Below are positions 36,267-45,562 of a stretch of 64,000 nucleotides of DNA, one piece after another. The position numbers were made by a program, and so were the translations under genes. The first letter of the stretch is position 1. The number at the start of each line of letters is the position of its first letter. Below the pieces are notes generated by a model. The model was not told the DNA's origin, ran no database searches, and saw only the letters and a list, made by a program, of their open reading frames with translations. Origin of the DNA: a bacterium (lineage in GTDB: Bacteria > Desulfobacterota > Binatia > HRBIN30 > CADEER01); contig JAHBUY010000002.1 of the NCBI GenBank assembly GCA_019637795.1, forward strand, positions 558,001 to 622,000, given 5' to 3'.

Positions 36267-37103
36267 TCAGGGCACGCCGAGCTGGCCGCGCGAGTTGAGC
36301 ACGGCGGGCGGCTGGCCGGCGACGTCGCCGGCGTTGCGCATCTCGTCGCGCCCGACCTGCCCGGCGAGCCCGCCCGACGAGGGCGCGCGGTCCGGCGGCG
36401 GCACGTTGTTGCCGCCGCTGGCGCCGGCGCTGGCGGCGGCCGCGCCACCCGCCGCCGCGCCGCCGCCGCCCACGGCGAGCGGCTGCAGGACGTTCGACTC
36501 GTGCATCATGTAGTCGGGATCGATCGGCTCCGGCCGCGTCGGCGCCGAGCCGCGGGCCACCGTCGTACCCTCGCTGGCGGTGACGTACACGGTGTTGTTC
36601 AGCACCTCCGCCAGGCTGCGCACCATGATGCGACCCTCGATGCCGATGACGTCGGTGGCGTCGCGCCTGGCGTCGTACTCGATCAGGAACGTCGTGCCGC
36701 GCACGCCGGCAACCGCGGTCGGGGTCTGGATCTCGTACGACGAGCCCGGGGCGCCGTAGACCTTGCTGACCAGCGCCCGCGCCTTGCCGGCGGCGAGCCG
36801 CAGCAGCGAGGTGTACGTGCTGTTCGCGGGATCGAACACCTGCGTGTCGACGGTGAGCGACGAGCGCTCGGTCAGGTCGACGACGCTGTCGTCGCGGAAG
36901 ACGACGCGCATCTGGCCGTCGCCGGTGCGCAACTCGTCGCCGAGTTGCACGCCGGCGCCGACCGTCGCCGCGGTGAAGGCGCCGCCGCGGCCGATCTGCG
37001 CCTCGCCGCGCACCGAGGCGACGCTGCCGACGTCCTCCGCGACGGCAACCGATGCACACAACAGGAAGGGCAGCAGGGCGAGCCGAAAGCGTCTGTCGAT
37101 CAT
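36267..37103 (-). CDS. Periplasmic FecR-domain protein
   Basis: The 278-residue protein has a signal peptide (LALLPFLLCASVAVA). A FecR domain follows (about 28-150), with VASVRGEAQIGRGG, LGDELRTGDGQMRVVF and the core TPTAVAGVRGTTF. The C-terminal third is Gly/Ala-rich. Classical FecR regulates FecI sigma factors through the membrane; here no sigma factor is near and no transmembrane helix is present after the signal. A structural or ligand-sensing role next to the CHASE2 cyclase is more likely. Two bases separate its start from the stop of the barrel gene. Confidence 0.93.
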   Translation of the reverse strand: MIDRRFRLALLPFLLCASVAVAEDVGSVASVRGEAQIGRGGAFTAATVGAGVQLGDELRTGDGQMRVVFRDDSVVDLTERSSLTVDTQVFDPANSTYTSLLRLAAGKARALVSKVYGAPGSSYEIQTPTAVAGVRGTTFLIEYDARRDATDVIGIEGRIMVRSLAEVLNNTVYVTASEGTTVARGSAPTRPEPIDPDYMMHESNVLQPLAVGGGGAAAGGAAAASAGASGGNNVPPPDRAPSSGGLAGQVGRDEMRNAGDVAGQPPAVLNSRGQLGVP

Positions 37104-37105
37104 CG

Positions 37106-38761
37106 TCAGTACCTCACCTGGACGGCGAACGAGCCGATGTTGCGATCATACGTGAAAACGGTCTTGTTCGAATCATTGAAGGTGCCGAAATACGACAGCA
37201 CCAGCGACAGGTGCTCCCAGAGCTCCGGGACCGGCCGTTCGAGCGAGAAGATCACCCGGTGGTCGTTGTCGACCCTCGGGGTGAGCCCGCGCGGGTTGAA
37301 CCCGTTCGGGTAGTTCTGGAGATCATTGCATGCCGCGGGCGTGCTCGAGCCGTTGACGATGCAGCCGCTGGCCGGGCTGTAGGTCTGGTGCTCGTAGCGA
37401 TAGGCCAACTCGCTCAGCACCTGGAAGGGCAGCGGCCAGCGGATGCCGACTTCGCCCGCCCACGAGCCGTACTGGTACTGGTCGCGGTTGAACTCCTGCA
37501 GCGGGGTGTTGCCCGGTTGCGGCGTCTGGAAGCCGAGCTGGTAGCCGACCCAGAGCTGCTGCGCGGCGTTGCCGAGGTCGAAGAACTGGCGCGTGCCGGC
37601 GAAGCTGTAGATGCCGTTGAGGGCGCCGTAGCACGCGCTGCCGGCGCCGCCGGGCGTCGTCGGCGGCGGACAGTTCGCGGCCTTGAAGCTGCGCGGCTGG
37701 ACGCGGGCGTAGATCTCGGTGCGGCCGAATCCCTCCTCGCGGATCGACACCCAGGGCATGCCGGTGGCCTCCGAGAGGTAGCTCTCGCCGCCCAGCAGGT
37801 AATAGTCGTAGCGGCCGAGCAGACCGATCGAGACCCAGTCGAAGTCGTACTGCAGTTGCATCGACGGGCGGTTGTCCGTGAGGTTGAAGTCCGAGAGCTG
37901 GAACTGGACGCTCTGGAAGAATTCGTAGCCCACCGACAGGCTGGCGCGGCCCCAGTGCAGCGGCGTCCAGCGGCCGCCGCCGTTGATCACGTAGCGCCAG
38001 TCGCCCTTGCCCGACACCGAGCTGGGGATGGTCTGACTCGGCCCCAGGGTGACGTTGCTGTCGTACTCCAGCGCCATGGTGCCGAAGGCGGAGTAGTCGG
38101 CGGCGCGCTCGTCGGCGATGACGGTCAGGTACTGCGCCGACTCGCGGCCCATGGCGGTGTCCGGGTTCTGGCGTTGCACCGCGGCGAAGGCCGACTCGGC
38201 GCTCTCGTAGTCGCGGCGGCGGAAGGCGATGACGCCCTCGTAGTACTGCGCCGCGGTGGCCAGGCTCGGATCGCGGTCGGCGGCGCGGGTGAAGTTGGTG
38301 CGCGCGAGCTCGTAGCGGCGGAGGCGGAGCTGTGCGACGGCGAGATAGAAGGAAGCTTGGGCGTCGAGCGACGCCACCTGCTGCGCCTGCATCAGCGGCG
38401 CCTCGGCCTTGGCGGGGCGATCGGCGTCCACCAGCGCGATCCCGAGCTCGAGCGCCGCGTTGGGGAAGTAGGGTCGCAGCGCCAGCGCCCGCTCGAGATC
38501 CTCGATGGCGCCGCTGCTGTCGCCGCTCCGGGCGCGCACGACGCCGCGCTGGTAGCGCACGTCGGCGTCGTCGGGATCGGCGGCGACCGCCTGGTCGAGC
38601 AGCGCCAGCGCCTCGGCATTCTTGCCGTCATCGATGGCGATCAGCGCCCGCGCCCCGAACGCCTGCGACGCCTCGTTGGCCGGCGCGGGGCCGGCGATGA
38701 GGCACGCGAGGAGGGTGGCGAGCAGCGCCGGACCGCGCGGCGCCCGCGGCGTCGCGATCAT
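37106..38761 (-). CDS. TPR protein with C-terminal outer-membrane beta-barrel
   Basis: This 551-residue exported protein has a signal peptide (ALLATLLACLIAGPAPA). About five TPR units span residues 30-210 (for example DADVRYQRGVVRARSGDSSGAIEDL). The C-terminal half consists of alternating polar/aromatic strands such as ASLSVGYEFFQSVQF and SIGLLGRYDYYLLGG. It ends in GSFAVQVRY, a terminal aromatic residue as in outer-membrane proteins. Its layout recalls surface-exposed outer-membrane assembly proteins with periplasmic TPRs. FecR follows by two bases and the cyclase after that; this TPR-barrel/FecR/CHASE2 order suggests a signalling unit spanning the envelope. Confidence 0.88.
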   Translation of the reverse strand: MIATPRAPRGPALLATLLACLIAGPAPANEASQAFGARALIAIDDGKNAEALALLDQAVAADPDDADVRYQRGVVRARSGDSSGAIEDLERALALRPYFPNAALELGIALVDADRPAKAEAPLMQAQQVASLDAQASFYLAVAQLRLRRYELARTNFTRAADRDPSLATAAQYYEGVIAFRRRDYESAESAFAAVQRQNPDTAMGRESAQYLTVIADERAADYSAFGTMALEYDSNVTLGPSQTIPSSVSGKGDWRYVINGGGRWTPLHWGRASLSVGYEFFQSVQFQLSDFNLTDNRPSMQLQYDFDWVSIGLLGRYDYYLLGGESYLSEATGMPWVSIREEGFGRTEIYARVQPRSFKAANCPPPTTPGGAGSACYGALNGIYSFAGTRQFFDLGNAAQQLWVGYQLGFQTPQPGNTPLQEFNRDQYQYGSWAGEVGIRWPLPFQVLSELAYRYEHQTYSPASGCIVNGSSTPAACNDLQNYPNGFNPRGLTPRVDNDHRVIFSLERPVPELWEHLSLVLSYFGTFNDSNKTVFTYDRNIGSFAVQVRY

Positions 38762-38834
38762 CGCGGCACCGGCCGCGCCGCCGCGCGGGAGCGCGGCCCG
38801 CCGGGGCGCCGATTGGAGCGCGGGAGAGTCGGGA

Positions 38835-39899
38835 TCACGGCAGCTCCGGGGTCGCGGTCGGCGTCGGCGTCGGGACGAAGACGGCGCCGCCCGCTGCGCG
38901 GCCGGCCGCGCTCGCCACCGGCAACGTCGGGGTCGGCGTCGCCGGCGTGCCGACGAAGAAACGGTAGCTGAAGTCGAGATCGCGCGGCGGATCGGCGAGG
39001 TTCTGCGCCGTGATGCGCGCGTCGACCGGTCCGTTGGGCAGATACGACAGATACTCGGCGACGGCGCGGGCGAAGAAGCCGGTGACGCCGAGGTTGTTGC
39101 CGCTGCTGCACGGCTCGCCGCCGCTGTCCTTGCACGGCGCGAGCTCGAGCGGCACGCGCTTGGTGATCGGCCGGAAGACCGGCGGCTCGCCCTGCGGCGC
39201 GTCGAGGGTGATGTCGAGCGCCACCGACGGGGCCGCGATGCCGGTCTCGGCATCGACGACGGTGAAACCCATCTCCACCGGCAGGTCGACGGAGGCGTTC
39301 TGCGGCGGGGTGAATTCGAGCAGGAACGGCAACGCCGACACCGCGACGTCGCCGAGGTTGACGCGCACGCCGCCGAAGATGGTGATCGCCTTCGGCTCGC
39401 TGCCGTACGCCGCCGACGCGTCGAGCGTGTCGCAGGGCCGCACGCCGCTGGTGTTCAGGGTTTTGCACGTGGCCGTGACGTCGGGCGGCAGGGGCGCGAA
39501 GTCCTCGACGTAGCCGTCGATGGTGACGGTGGCCGGCCCGAGCGGCAGATCGGTCAGCACCAGGCTCGGCTGGCCCGGCACCGGCTTGGGCGGCAAGAGG
39601 GCGGGGTCGGCGGCGATGCAGCAGGTCTCGCCGCTCTGCGAGCGGAAGACGACGCGGCCGATGGTGCAGATGTCGGGGAGGATCGAGCCGCCGCCGCCGG
39701 GGGTCCGCGTCGCCGGCGGGGTCGGCGGCGTGCCATCCGGGGTGGCGGTAGTCGTCGCCGTGGCGAGCGGCGTCGCCGGCGTCGCGCTCGCCACCGGGGT
39801 GGCGGTGCGCGGCAGCGGGCCGCCGATCGGTCCGCCGCCACAGGCCGACAGCCCCAGCAGCGCCAGCGCCGCCGGGACGCGGAACGGATTCCCCAACAT
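38835..39899 (-). CDS. Lipoprotein of unknown function with Thr/Pro linkers
   Basis: The 354-residue protein has a lipobox (LGLSACGGG) and a Thr/Pro/Ala-rich linker (about 30-70). A beta-rich body carries cysteine pairs (for example GETCCIAADPA, CKTLN, PCDTLD), and there is a second Thr/Pro tail. No known domain is recognised. It is presumably anchored in the outer membrane. It lies 16 bases after the MinD-like gene and 73 bases before the TPR/barrel gene on the same strand. The tandem Thr/Pro segments resemble those of the lipoprotein at 2173 and the secreted protein at 13812. Confidence 0.78.
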   Translation of the reverse strand: MLGNPFRVPAALALLGLSACGGGPIGGPLPRTATPVASATPATPLATATTTATPDGTPPTPPATRTPGGGGSILPDICTIGRVVFRSQSGETCCIAADPALLPPKPVPGQPSLVLTDLPLGPATVTIDGYVEDFAPLPPDVTATCKTLNTSGVRPCDTLDASAAYGSEPKAITIFGGVRVNLGDVAVSALPFLLEFTPPQNASVDLPVEMGFTVVDAETGIAAPSVALDITLDAPQGEPPVFRPITKRVPLELAPCKDSGGEPCSSGNNLGVTGFFARAVAEYLSYLPNGPVDARITAQNLADPPRDLDFSYRFFVGTPATPTPTLPVASAAGRAAGGAVFVPTPTPTATPELP

Positions 39900-39915
39900 G
39901 GCGTCGCCGGCGTCG

Positions 39916-40680
39916 TTACGGCAGTTGCGCCGCGACGCCGCGCAGTACGTCGGTCACCTGATGTTCGGGGTGGGCGAGCGCGAACACGCCGCTGCTGGCG
40001 AGGCGCACCATGTCCTCGCTCAAGGGCAGCACGCCGGCCACGGGGACGCCGTACGACGCGCCGATGCGCTCTGTGACCGCCGCGGTGTCGATCGGCGGCA
40101 GGACCTTGTTCACGACCAGCATGATGCGCGGCGTCTCGAGCCGCTTGGCGAGGTCCACCGTCACCGCGGTGCCCTGGTAGTCCTGGTGGTCGGCGCGCAG
40201 CACGATGACCAGCGCATCGGAAATGGCGATGGAGAGCAGGGTTTCCTCATTGACGCCCGGGTGCGTGTCGATGAACAGATAGTCGAGGCGCAGCGCCTCT
40301 TGCAACTCGCGGAACCCGTCGTTGAGCCGGGCGACGTCGTAGCCCTCGCGCAGCACCCGGGCGATCTCGCCGGTGCGCAGGCTGGAGGGGATGAGGAAGA
40401 GCGCCGTGCTCGCGGGGATGGCGGGCACCCCGGCCAGCACCCCGCCGACGTCGTACGCCGTCTCCTCGATGGCGCAGCGCCCCCACAGGTAGTCGTTGAG
40501 GGCGCGCTGGATGCGGTCCTCGTCGAAGCCGAAGAGGACGTGGATGCCGGGCGACTGCACGTCGGTGTCGACGACGCCGACCCGCTTGCCCTGCATCGCC
40601 ATCAGCACCGCGAGATTGGCGGAGATGTTCGACTTGCCGGTGCCGCCGCGGAAGGAGTGGATGGAGACGATCTTCGACAC
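39916..40680 (-). CDS. MinD/ParA-like ATPase
   Basis: This 254-residue P-loop ATPase begins SKIVSIHSFRGGTGKSNISANLAVLMA. The deviant Walker A motif FRGGTGKSN has the two-glycine/lysine pattern of MinD/ParA/BcsQ proteins. VGVVDTDVQSPGIHVLFG is Walker A'-like and LDYLFIDTHPGVNEETLL the Walker B region. The start is a GTG at 40678-40680, preceded by ACAGGAGGGCGC. Members position or activate other proteins and often dimerise on membranes. It lies 11 bases after the GAF gene, and no ParB, MinE or flagellar partner is present. The target may be the neighbouring outer-membrane proteins. Confidence 0.93.
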   Translation of the reverse strand: MSKIVSIHSFRGGTGKSNISANLAVLMAMQGKRVGVVDTDVQSPGIHVLFGFDEDRIQRALNDYLWGRCAIEETAYDVGGVLAGVPAIPASTALFLIPSSLRTGEIARVLREGYDVARLNDGFRELQEALRLDYLFIDTHPGVNEETLLSIAISDALVIVLRADHQDYQGTAVTVDLAKRLETPRIMLVVNKVLPPIDTAAVTERIGASYGVPVAGVLPLSEDMVRLASSGVFALAHPEHQVTDVLRGVAAQLP

Positions 40681-40691
40681 GCGCCCTCCTG

Positions 40692-41480
40692 TCACGGCCG
40701 CTCGCGGAGCTGGCGGGCCTTCCGCTGCAGCACCTGGAAGTAGTCCGTGTCGGCGATCTCGGCCACCTGGCGGGCGCGCTTGACCTCGTCGATCTGGACG
40801 TGGAGGGCGCGGATCTCCTGCCGCAGGCGGTCCTCGCGGGCGTAGACTTCGAGCGCCGCGGCGGCGAGCATCGACAGCGATTCGACCACCGGAACCAGGC
40901 CGGGATCGAACGGCACCACGGCGCCGGTCGCCGGATCCTGCGCGTTCAGGAGCTGCAGCACGCCGATGACCCGCTGCTGGGCGCTCTTCAGCGGCACGGT
41001 GAGGAACGACATCGAGCGGTAGCCCGTGCGGGCATCGAAGGCGATGGTGCCGGAGAGCTCGAAGCCGTCCGCCGCGTAGGCGTCGGCGATGTTCACCGGC
41101 GTGCCGCGCAGCGCCGTCCAGGTGGCGACGTTGCGCTCGTTCGGCGCGCCGCTCTCCGGGTCGTAGAGCGGCAGCGGCGGGTAGGGAATCGCCTCGCCCG
41201 TGCTGCCGCCGAGCGCCAGGCCGAGCGAGTCGTTGCGCAGGATGACGAAGCGCAGGCACTCGTCGTCGGTGCGCAGATAGAGGGTGCCGCCGTCGGCGTG
41301 GCAGAGCGCCTTGGCCTCGAGCAGGATCTGCTCGAGCAGCGCCTGGAAGTCGCGCGCCCCGAGCATCGCGACGCCGATCGGGATCACCGCTTTGACCACC
41401 GCCTCGAAGCGCTGCTCGAGGGCGACGATGCGCGCCTCCTGCGCCTCGCAGCGGGCCACGAGATCGAGCGCGGCGCTCAT
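40692..41480 (-). CDS. GAF-domain sensor protein
   Basis: The 262-residue cytoplasmic protein starts with a coiled helix (about 1-30). A GAF domain follows (about 30-205), with [23 protein letters not shown], a middle [13 protein letters not shown] segment and [23 protein letters not shown]. It ends in a helical coiled coil ([27 protein letters not shown]). GAF domains bind cyclic nucleotides or other small ligands. No output domain is fused. The start at 41480 overlaps the stop of glutaminase (ATGA). A cyclase is encoded further down the same strand, so a cyclic-nucleotide ligand is attractive but unproven. Confidence 0.92.
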   Translation of the reverse strand: MSAALDLVARCEAQEARIVALEQRFEAVVKAVIPIGVAMLGARDFQALLEQILLEAKALCHADGGTLYLRTDDECLRFVILRNDSLGLALGGSTGEAIPYPPLPLYDPESGAPNERNVATWTALRGTPVNIADAYAADGFELSGTIAFDARTGYRSMSFLTVPLKSAQQRVIGVLQLLNAQDPATGAVVPFDPGLVPVVESLSMLAAAALEVYAREDRLRQEIRALHVQIDEVKRARQVAEIADTDYFQVLQRKARQLRERP

Positions 41481-42517
41481 GCCGCGTCTCCCGACCTGCC
41501 GTGCGGCCGCATCGCCTCGGCCAGGCCGCCATGCGGCGCGTGGCAGTCGAAGATGTGCAGGCCGAAGCGATTCGACAGCTCCTCGCAGACGCGGATGCCG
41601 CGCACGCTGTTGCCGCGCGCGTCGAGCGGCGGCGAGAACACGGCGACCCCCGCCTGCCCCGGCACGACGGCGATGATGCCGCCGCCGACCCCGCTCTTCG
41701 CCGGCAGGCCCACCCGGTAGGCCCACTCGCCGGCGAAGTCGTACATGCCGCAGGTGTACATGAGGCTGAGGATGTCGCGGACGTACTCGGCCGGCACCGC
41801 GCGGTCGCCGGTCAGCGGGTGGACGCCGCCGTTCGCGAGCGTCGCCGCCATCATCGCCAGATCGCGGCAGGTGACGAGGATCGAGCACTGCTTGAAGTAG
41901 AGATCGAGCGCTTCCTCGATGCGGTCGTCGATGATGTCGAAGTTGCGCATCAGGTGGGCGATGGCGCGGTTGCGGTGTCCGGTGGCGCGTTCGGAGGTGA
42001 AGACCGCCATGTCGACGCCGACCGGATGGCCGATGTAGCGGGCGAAGGTCTCGAGCACGTGGTTCAGGCGGTCGGCGGGGCCCTCGCCGGTCACCAGGCT
42101 GGCGGCGGCGATGGCGCCGGCGTTGACCATCGGATTGTGCGGCCGGTGCGTGCCGGGCTCGAGCTCGATCGAGTTGAACGCGTCGCCGCTCGGCTCGACG
42201 CTGATCTTGGCCAGCGTCGCCTCGCGCCCGAGGTCGGCGAGCGCCATGCCGTAGACGAACGGCTTCGAGATCGACTGGATGGTGAACGGCTGCTCGATGT
42301 CGCCGAACTCGAAGCGCTGGCCGTCCGTGGTCACCAGGCAGAGTCCGAACCAGTCCGGGTCGGCCTTCGTCAGCTCGGGAATGTAGTCGGCCACCGCGCC
42401 GTCGCGCAGCGCCTGGTACCTGCCGTGCAGATCGCGCAGGAACGCCCGCAGCGGCGACGCCGCGGCGCGAAACGGCGACAACAGCGCCGCCACGTCATCT
42501 TGTCCGGACCGGTCCAT
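41477..42517 (-). CDS. glsA: Glutaminase A
   Basis: This 346-residue enzyme converts glutamine to glutamate and ammonia. The serine-dependent beta-lactamase-like fold has the catalytic SxxK pair Ser82 and Lys85 within [12 protein letters not shown]. The [10 protein letters not shown] substrate loop and the [16 protein letters not shown] block follow. [12 protein letters not shown] contains the late conserved motif. The start at 42515-42517 gives MDRSGQDD after a GGTGGGG site; the reading from 42550 adds 11 residues. The 4-base overlap with the GAF gene suggests a coupled transcript. No C-terminal STAS or cyclic-nucleotide domain is fused. Confidence 0.96.
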   Translation of the reverse strand: MDRSGQDDVAALLSPFRAAASPLRAFLRDLHGRYQALRDGAVADYIPELTKADPDWFGLCLVTTDGQRFEFGDIEQPFTIQSISKPFVYGMALADLGREATLAKISVEPSGDAFNSIELEPGTHRPHNPMVNAGAIAAASLVTGEGPADRLNHVLETFARYIGHPVGVDMAVFTSERATGHRNRAIAHLMRNFDIIDDRIEEALDLYFKQCSILVTCRDLAMMAATLANGGVHPLTGDRAVPAEYVRDILSLMYTCGMYDFAGEWAYRVGLPAKSGVGGGIIAVVPGQAGVAVFSPPLDARGNSVRGIRVCEELSNRFGLHIFDCHAPHGGLAEAMRPHGRSGDAA

Positions 42518-42643
42518 CGGGCACACCCCACCGGCGGGACTAATGACCAAGATTCGTGCCGCGGGCCCGTCGGCGCGGGGACGCTACGCGATATTCAGAC
42601 GGCCGATGCCGTGCCCGTCCTCTGGGCAGCGCGTGCCCGCTCG

Positions 42644-45349
42644 CTAGGCAGCGAACCGGCGGGTGTTGACGACGGCCTTCTTCGCCTCGGCGATCGCGAA
42701 GATGAGCGCGCCCACGCCGGTCATCACGCCCCACCACCACGGGGCGATGGGGGCGGTGTGCAGGAGCTCGTTCATCAGCGGCAGGTAGGTCACCGCCAGT
42801 TGGGTGATCAGCATGGCGACGGCTCCGCCCCACACCCAGCGGTTCGAGAAGAGGCCGAGCCGCCACAGCGGCAGGCGGAGGCTGCGACAGGCGAAGAGGT
42901 AGCCGACCTCGGCGACGACGATGGTGTTGAGGGCGATGGTGCGGGCCTGCGGATGGTCGAGCCCGAGACGCACGGCCCATTCGAAGAAGCCGAAGGCGAA
43001 GGCGCCCATCACCGTCGACACGATGAGCGTGCGCAGCCCGAGGTTGCGGTCGAGGATGGGCGCATCGACCTTGCGCGGGGGGCGTTGCATGAGCCCCGGC
43101 TCGCGGGGCTCGAAGACGAGCGCGGTGCCGAGGAGCACCGCGGTCACCATGTTCACCCACAGAAGCTGCACGGGCAGCACCGGCAGGTCCGTTCCCAGCA
43201 GGATGGCGGCGAGCAGCACCAGGCCCTCGCCGCCGTTGGTCGGCAGGGTCCAGGCGATGAACTTCACCAGGTTGTCGTAGACGCCGCGGCCCTCCTCGAC
43301 CGCCGCTTCGATGGTGGCGAAGTTGTCGTCGGTGAGGATCATGGCGGCGGCGGCGCGGGCGACGTCGGTGCCGCCCCTGCCCATGGCGACGCCGATGTCG
43401 GCCTGCTTCAGCGCCGGCGCGTCGTTGACGCCGTCTCCGGTCATGGCGACGACGTGGCCGCGGCTCTGCAGGGCCTGCACGAGCGTGAGCTTCTGCTCGG
43501 GGGCGACGCGGGCGAAGACGGCGACGCGCTCGGCGAGGGCGGGCAGCTCGCCGACGGGCGTCTGCTCGAGCTCGCCGCCGGTCACCGCCCGCAGGCTGCC
43601 GTCGGCGCCGCGCTCGCCCTCCAGACCGAGGGCGTCGGCGATGGCCGCGGCGGTGACGCGGTGATCGCCCGTGATCATCTTCACCTGGATGCCCGCCGCC
43701 CGACACGCGGCGACGGCGCGCTGCGCCTCGGGCCGCGGCGGGTCGATCATGCCCACCAGCCCGAGGAACGTGAGGCCGGCGACGTCGTCGTGGACGATCC
43801 CGCCGGTCGCCGCCGGCAGCGTCTTCTTCGCCAGCGCGAGGACCCGCAGCCCCTGTTGGGCGAGCGCCTCCACCTGCCGGTGGACCGCGCCGACATCGAG
43901 GGCGACCGTGCCGCCGCCGTCGTCGGCGGCGTCGACGCAGCGGGTGAGCAGGGCGTCCGAGGCCCCCTTCGCGTAGAGCACCGTGTGGCCGTCGCGGCGG
44001 TGCAGCGTGGCCATGAACATGTGCTGCGACTCGAAGGGCACCACGTCGACGCGCGGCCAGGCCGCGAGCGCGACGTCGTCGAGATCCGCCTTGCGGGCGG
44101 CGACGGTGAGCGCGGCCTCGGTGGGGTCGCCCTCGACCTTCAGCGCCCCGGGATGGCCGACCAGGCGGGAGTCGTTGCACAGGGCGCCGGCGCGCAGGCA
44201 TTCGAGCAGCGCCGCCGACGTCGAGGGATCGATCGCCGGGGCGTCGGCGGCCTCCCCGTCGTGGAAGTGGCCGGCGGTGTCGAAGCCGACGCCGCTGACG
44301 CGGATGCGACGCCCACCGACCTGGATGGTCGTCACCGTCATCTGGTTCTCGGTCAGGGTGCCTGTCTTGTCCGAGCAGATCACGGTGGTGCTGCCGAGGG
44401 TCTCCACCGCCGGCAGCCGGCGGATCACGGCGCGACGCCGCGCCATCGCCGACACGCCCACCGCGAGCAGGATGGTGACCGCCGCGGGCAGGCCCTCGGG
44501 GATGGCGCCGACGGCGAGGGCGACGACGCCGTTGAACGTGTCGCCGAGGTCGCGCCCCCGCAGCGCTTCGATCGCGAACAGCCCGCCGGCGATGCCGAGG
44601 ATGACCCGCACCAGCAGGCGCGAGAGCTGGGCGATGCGCGCCGTGAGCGGCGTCTGCAGTTGCGCGGTGCGCTCCATGAGGCCGGCGATGCGGCCGGCCT
44701 CGGTGTGGTTGCCGACGGCGACGACGACGCCGCGCCCCTGGCCGAAGGTCACCGCCCCGCCCGCGAAGGCGAGGTTCTTCCGGTCTCCCAGCGGCGTCTT
44801 CTCCAGCACCAGACCGATGTCCTTCGCGACCGCCACCGACTCGCCGGTGAGCGCCGCTTCCTCGATCTGCAGGTCCTTGACCGCGAACAGACGCAGATCC
44901 GCCGGCACCGTGTCGCCCGACTGCAGGGCGACGACGTCGCCGACGACCAGCTCCTCGCTCGGCACCCGGCCCAGCACCCCGTCGCGCAGCACGGTGGCCT
45001 CGGTGACGATGGTCTTGCCGAGGGCGGCGATGGCCTGCTCGGCGCGATGCTCCTGCAGGAAGCCGATCACGCCGTTGACCAGCACGACGGCGCCGATCAC
45101 GGCCGCGTCCACCCAGTCGCCGAGGACGACCGAGAGCGCCGCCGCCGCGATCAGGACCACCACCAGGGGCTGCAGGAATTGCTCGAGCAGCTTCATCCAG
45201 GGCGAGGGCCCGCGACTGCCGGTGATGGTGTTGCGACCGTCGCGCTCCAGACGGGCGGCGGCGTCGGTGGCCGAGAGGCCCTGCTCGCCGCTGCCGGTGA
45301 TCCGGTACACGTCGTCGAGGGTGAGGGCGTGCCAGGCCGGGGTCGTCAT
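42644..45349 (-). CDS. P2-type cation-transporting ATPase, second paralogue
   Basis: The 901-residue pump has TGES, the TM4 motif PEGLPAAVT, CSDKTGTLTENQM with Asp327, and GDPTEAALTVAA. It also has MTGDGVNDAPALKQADIG and the final TM helices. An N-terminal cation-ATPase domain (about 5-65) includes WHALTLDDVYRITGSG. It resembles calcium or manganese P2A pumps and differs widely in sequence from the paralogue at 29568, so the two probably have different ions or regulation. The start at 45347-45349 is used; an in-frame ATG at 45365-45367 would add six residues. It stands upstream of glsA on the same strand, 126 bases away. Confidence 0.95.
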   Translation of the reverse strand: MTTPAWHALTLDDVYRITGSGEQGLSATDAAARLERDGRNTITGSRGPSPWMKLLEQFLQPLVVVLIAAAALSVVLGDWVDAAVIGAVVLVNGVIGFLQEHRAEQAIAALGKTIVTEATVLRDGVLGRVPSEELVVGDVVALQSGDTVPADLRLFAVKDLQIEEAALTGESVAVAKDIGLVLEKTPLGDRKNLAFAGGAVTFGQGRGVVVAVGNHTEAGRIAGLMERTAQLQTPLTARIAQLSRLLVRVILGIAGGLFAIEALRGRDLGDTFNGVVALAVGAIPEGLPAAVTILLAVGVSAMARRRAVIRRLPAVETLGSTTVICSDKTGTLTENQMTVTTIQVGGRRIRVSGVGFDTAGHFHDGEAADAPAIDPSTSAALLECLRAGALCNDSRLVGHPGALKVEGDPTEAALTVAARKADLDDVALAAWPRVDVVPFESQHMFMATLHRRDGHTVLYAKGASDALLTRCVDAADDGGGTVALDVGAVHRQVEALAQQGLRVLALAKKTLPAATGGIVHDDVAGLTFLGLVGMIDPPRPEAQRAVAACRAAGIQVKMITGDHRVTAAAIADALGLEGERGADGSLRAVTGGELEQTPVGELPALAERVAVFARVAPEQKLTLVQALQSRGHVVAMTGDGVNDAPALKQADIGVAMGRGGTDVARAAAAMILTDDNFATIEAAVEEGRGVYDNLVKFIAWTLPTNGGEGLVLLAAILLGTDLPVLPVQLLWVNMVTAVLLGTALVFEPREPGLMQRPPRKVDAPILDRNLGLRTLIVSTVMGAFAFGFFEWAVRLGLDHPQARTIALNTIVVAEVGYLFACRSLRLPLWRLGLFSNRWVWGGAVAMLITQLAVTYLPLMNELLHTAPIAPWWWGVMTGVGALIFAIAEAKKAVVNTRRFAA

Positions 45350-45562
45350 ACGTTCCGATACTGCCATCACGCCGCGTTGGAAACCCGCGTCTGCCCGTGT
45401 GCCGTCCGCCCATGGCGCCACGGGCGCCGCGGTCTCCACCCTTGCCCCCGTCTCTCCGGCCGCCGCGACACCGCTGCGGAGCGCGTCCGGACGGCATCTG
45501 GCCGTGCCTGCCCTGCACAGCTTGCCGCCTGCGAGAAGGGGGGGTAAAGGCCGGCGCGGAAG

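Noticed and set aside
36267..37103. FecR as part of a FecI/FecR iron-signalling system
   Set aside because: No sigma factor or TonB receptor is near, and the protein has no membrane-spanning segment beyond its signal peptide.
34098..37313. Plus-strand open frame of about 1070 codons
   Set aside because: It is antisense to the cyclase and FecR genes, whose motifs are unambiguous.
41501..45547. Plus-strand open frame of about 1350 codons
   Set aside because: It is antisense to glutaminase and the second P-type ATPase; composition is that of a shadow frame.
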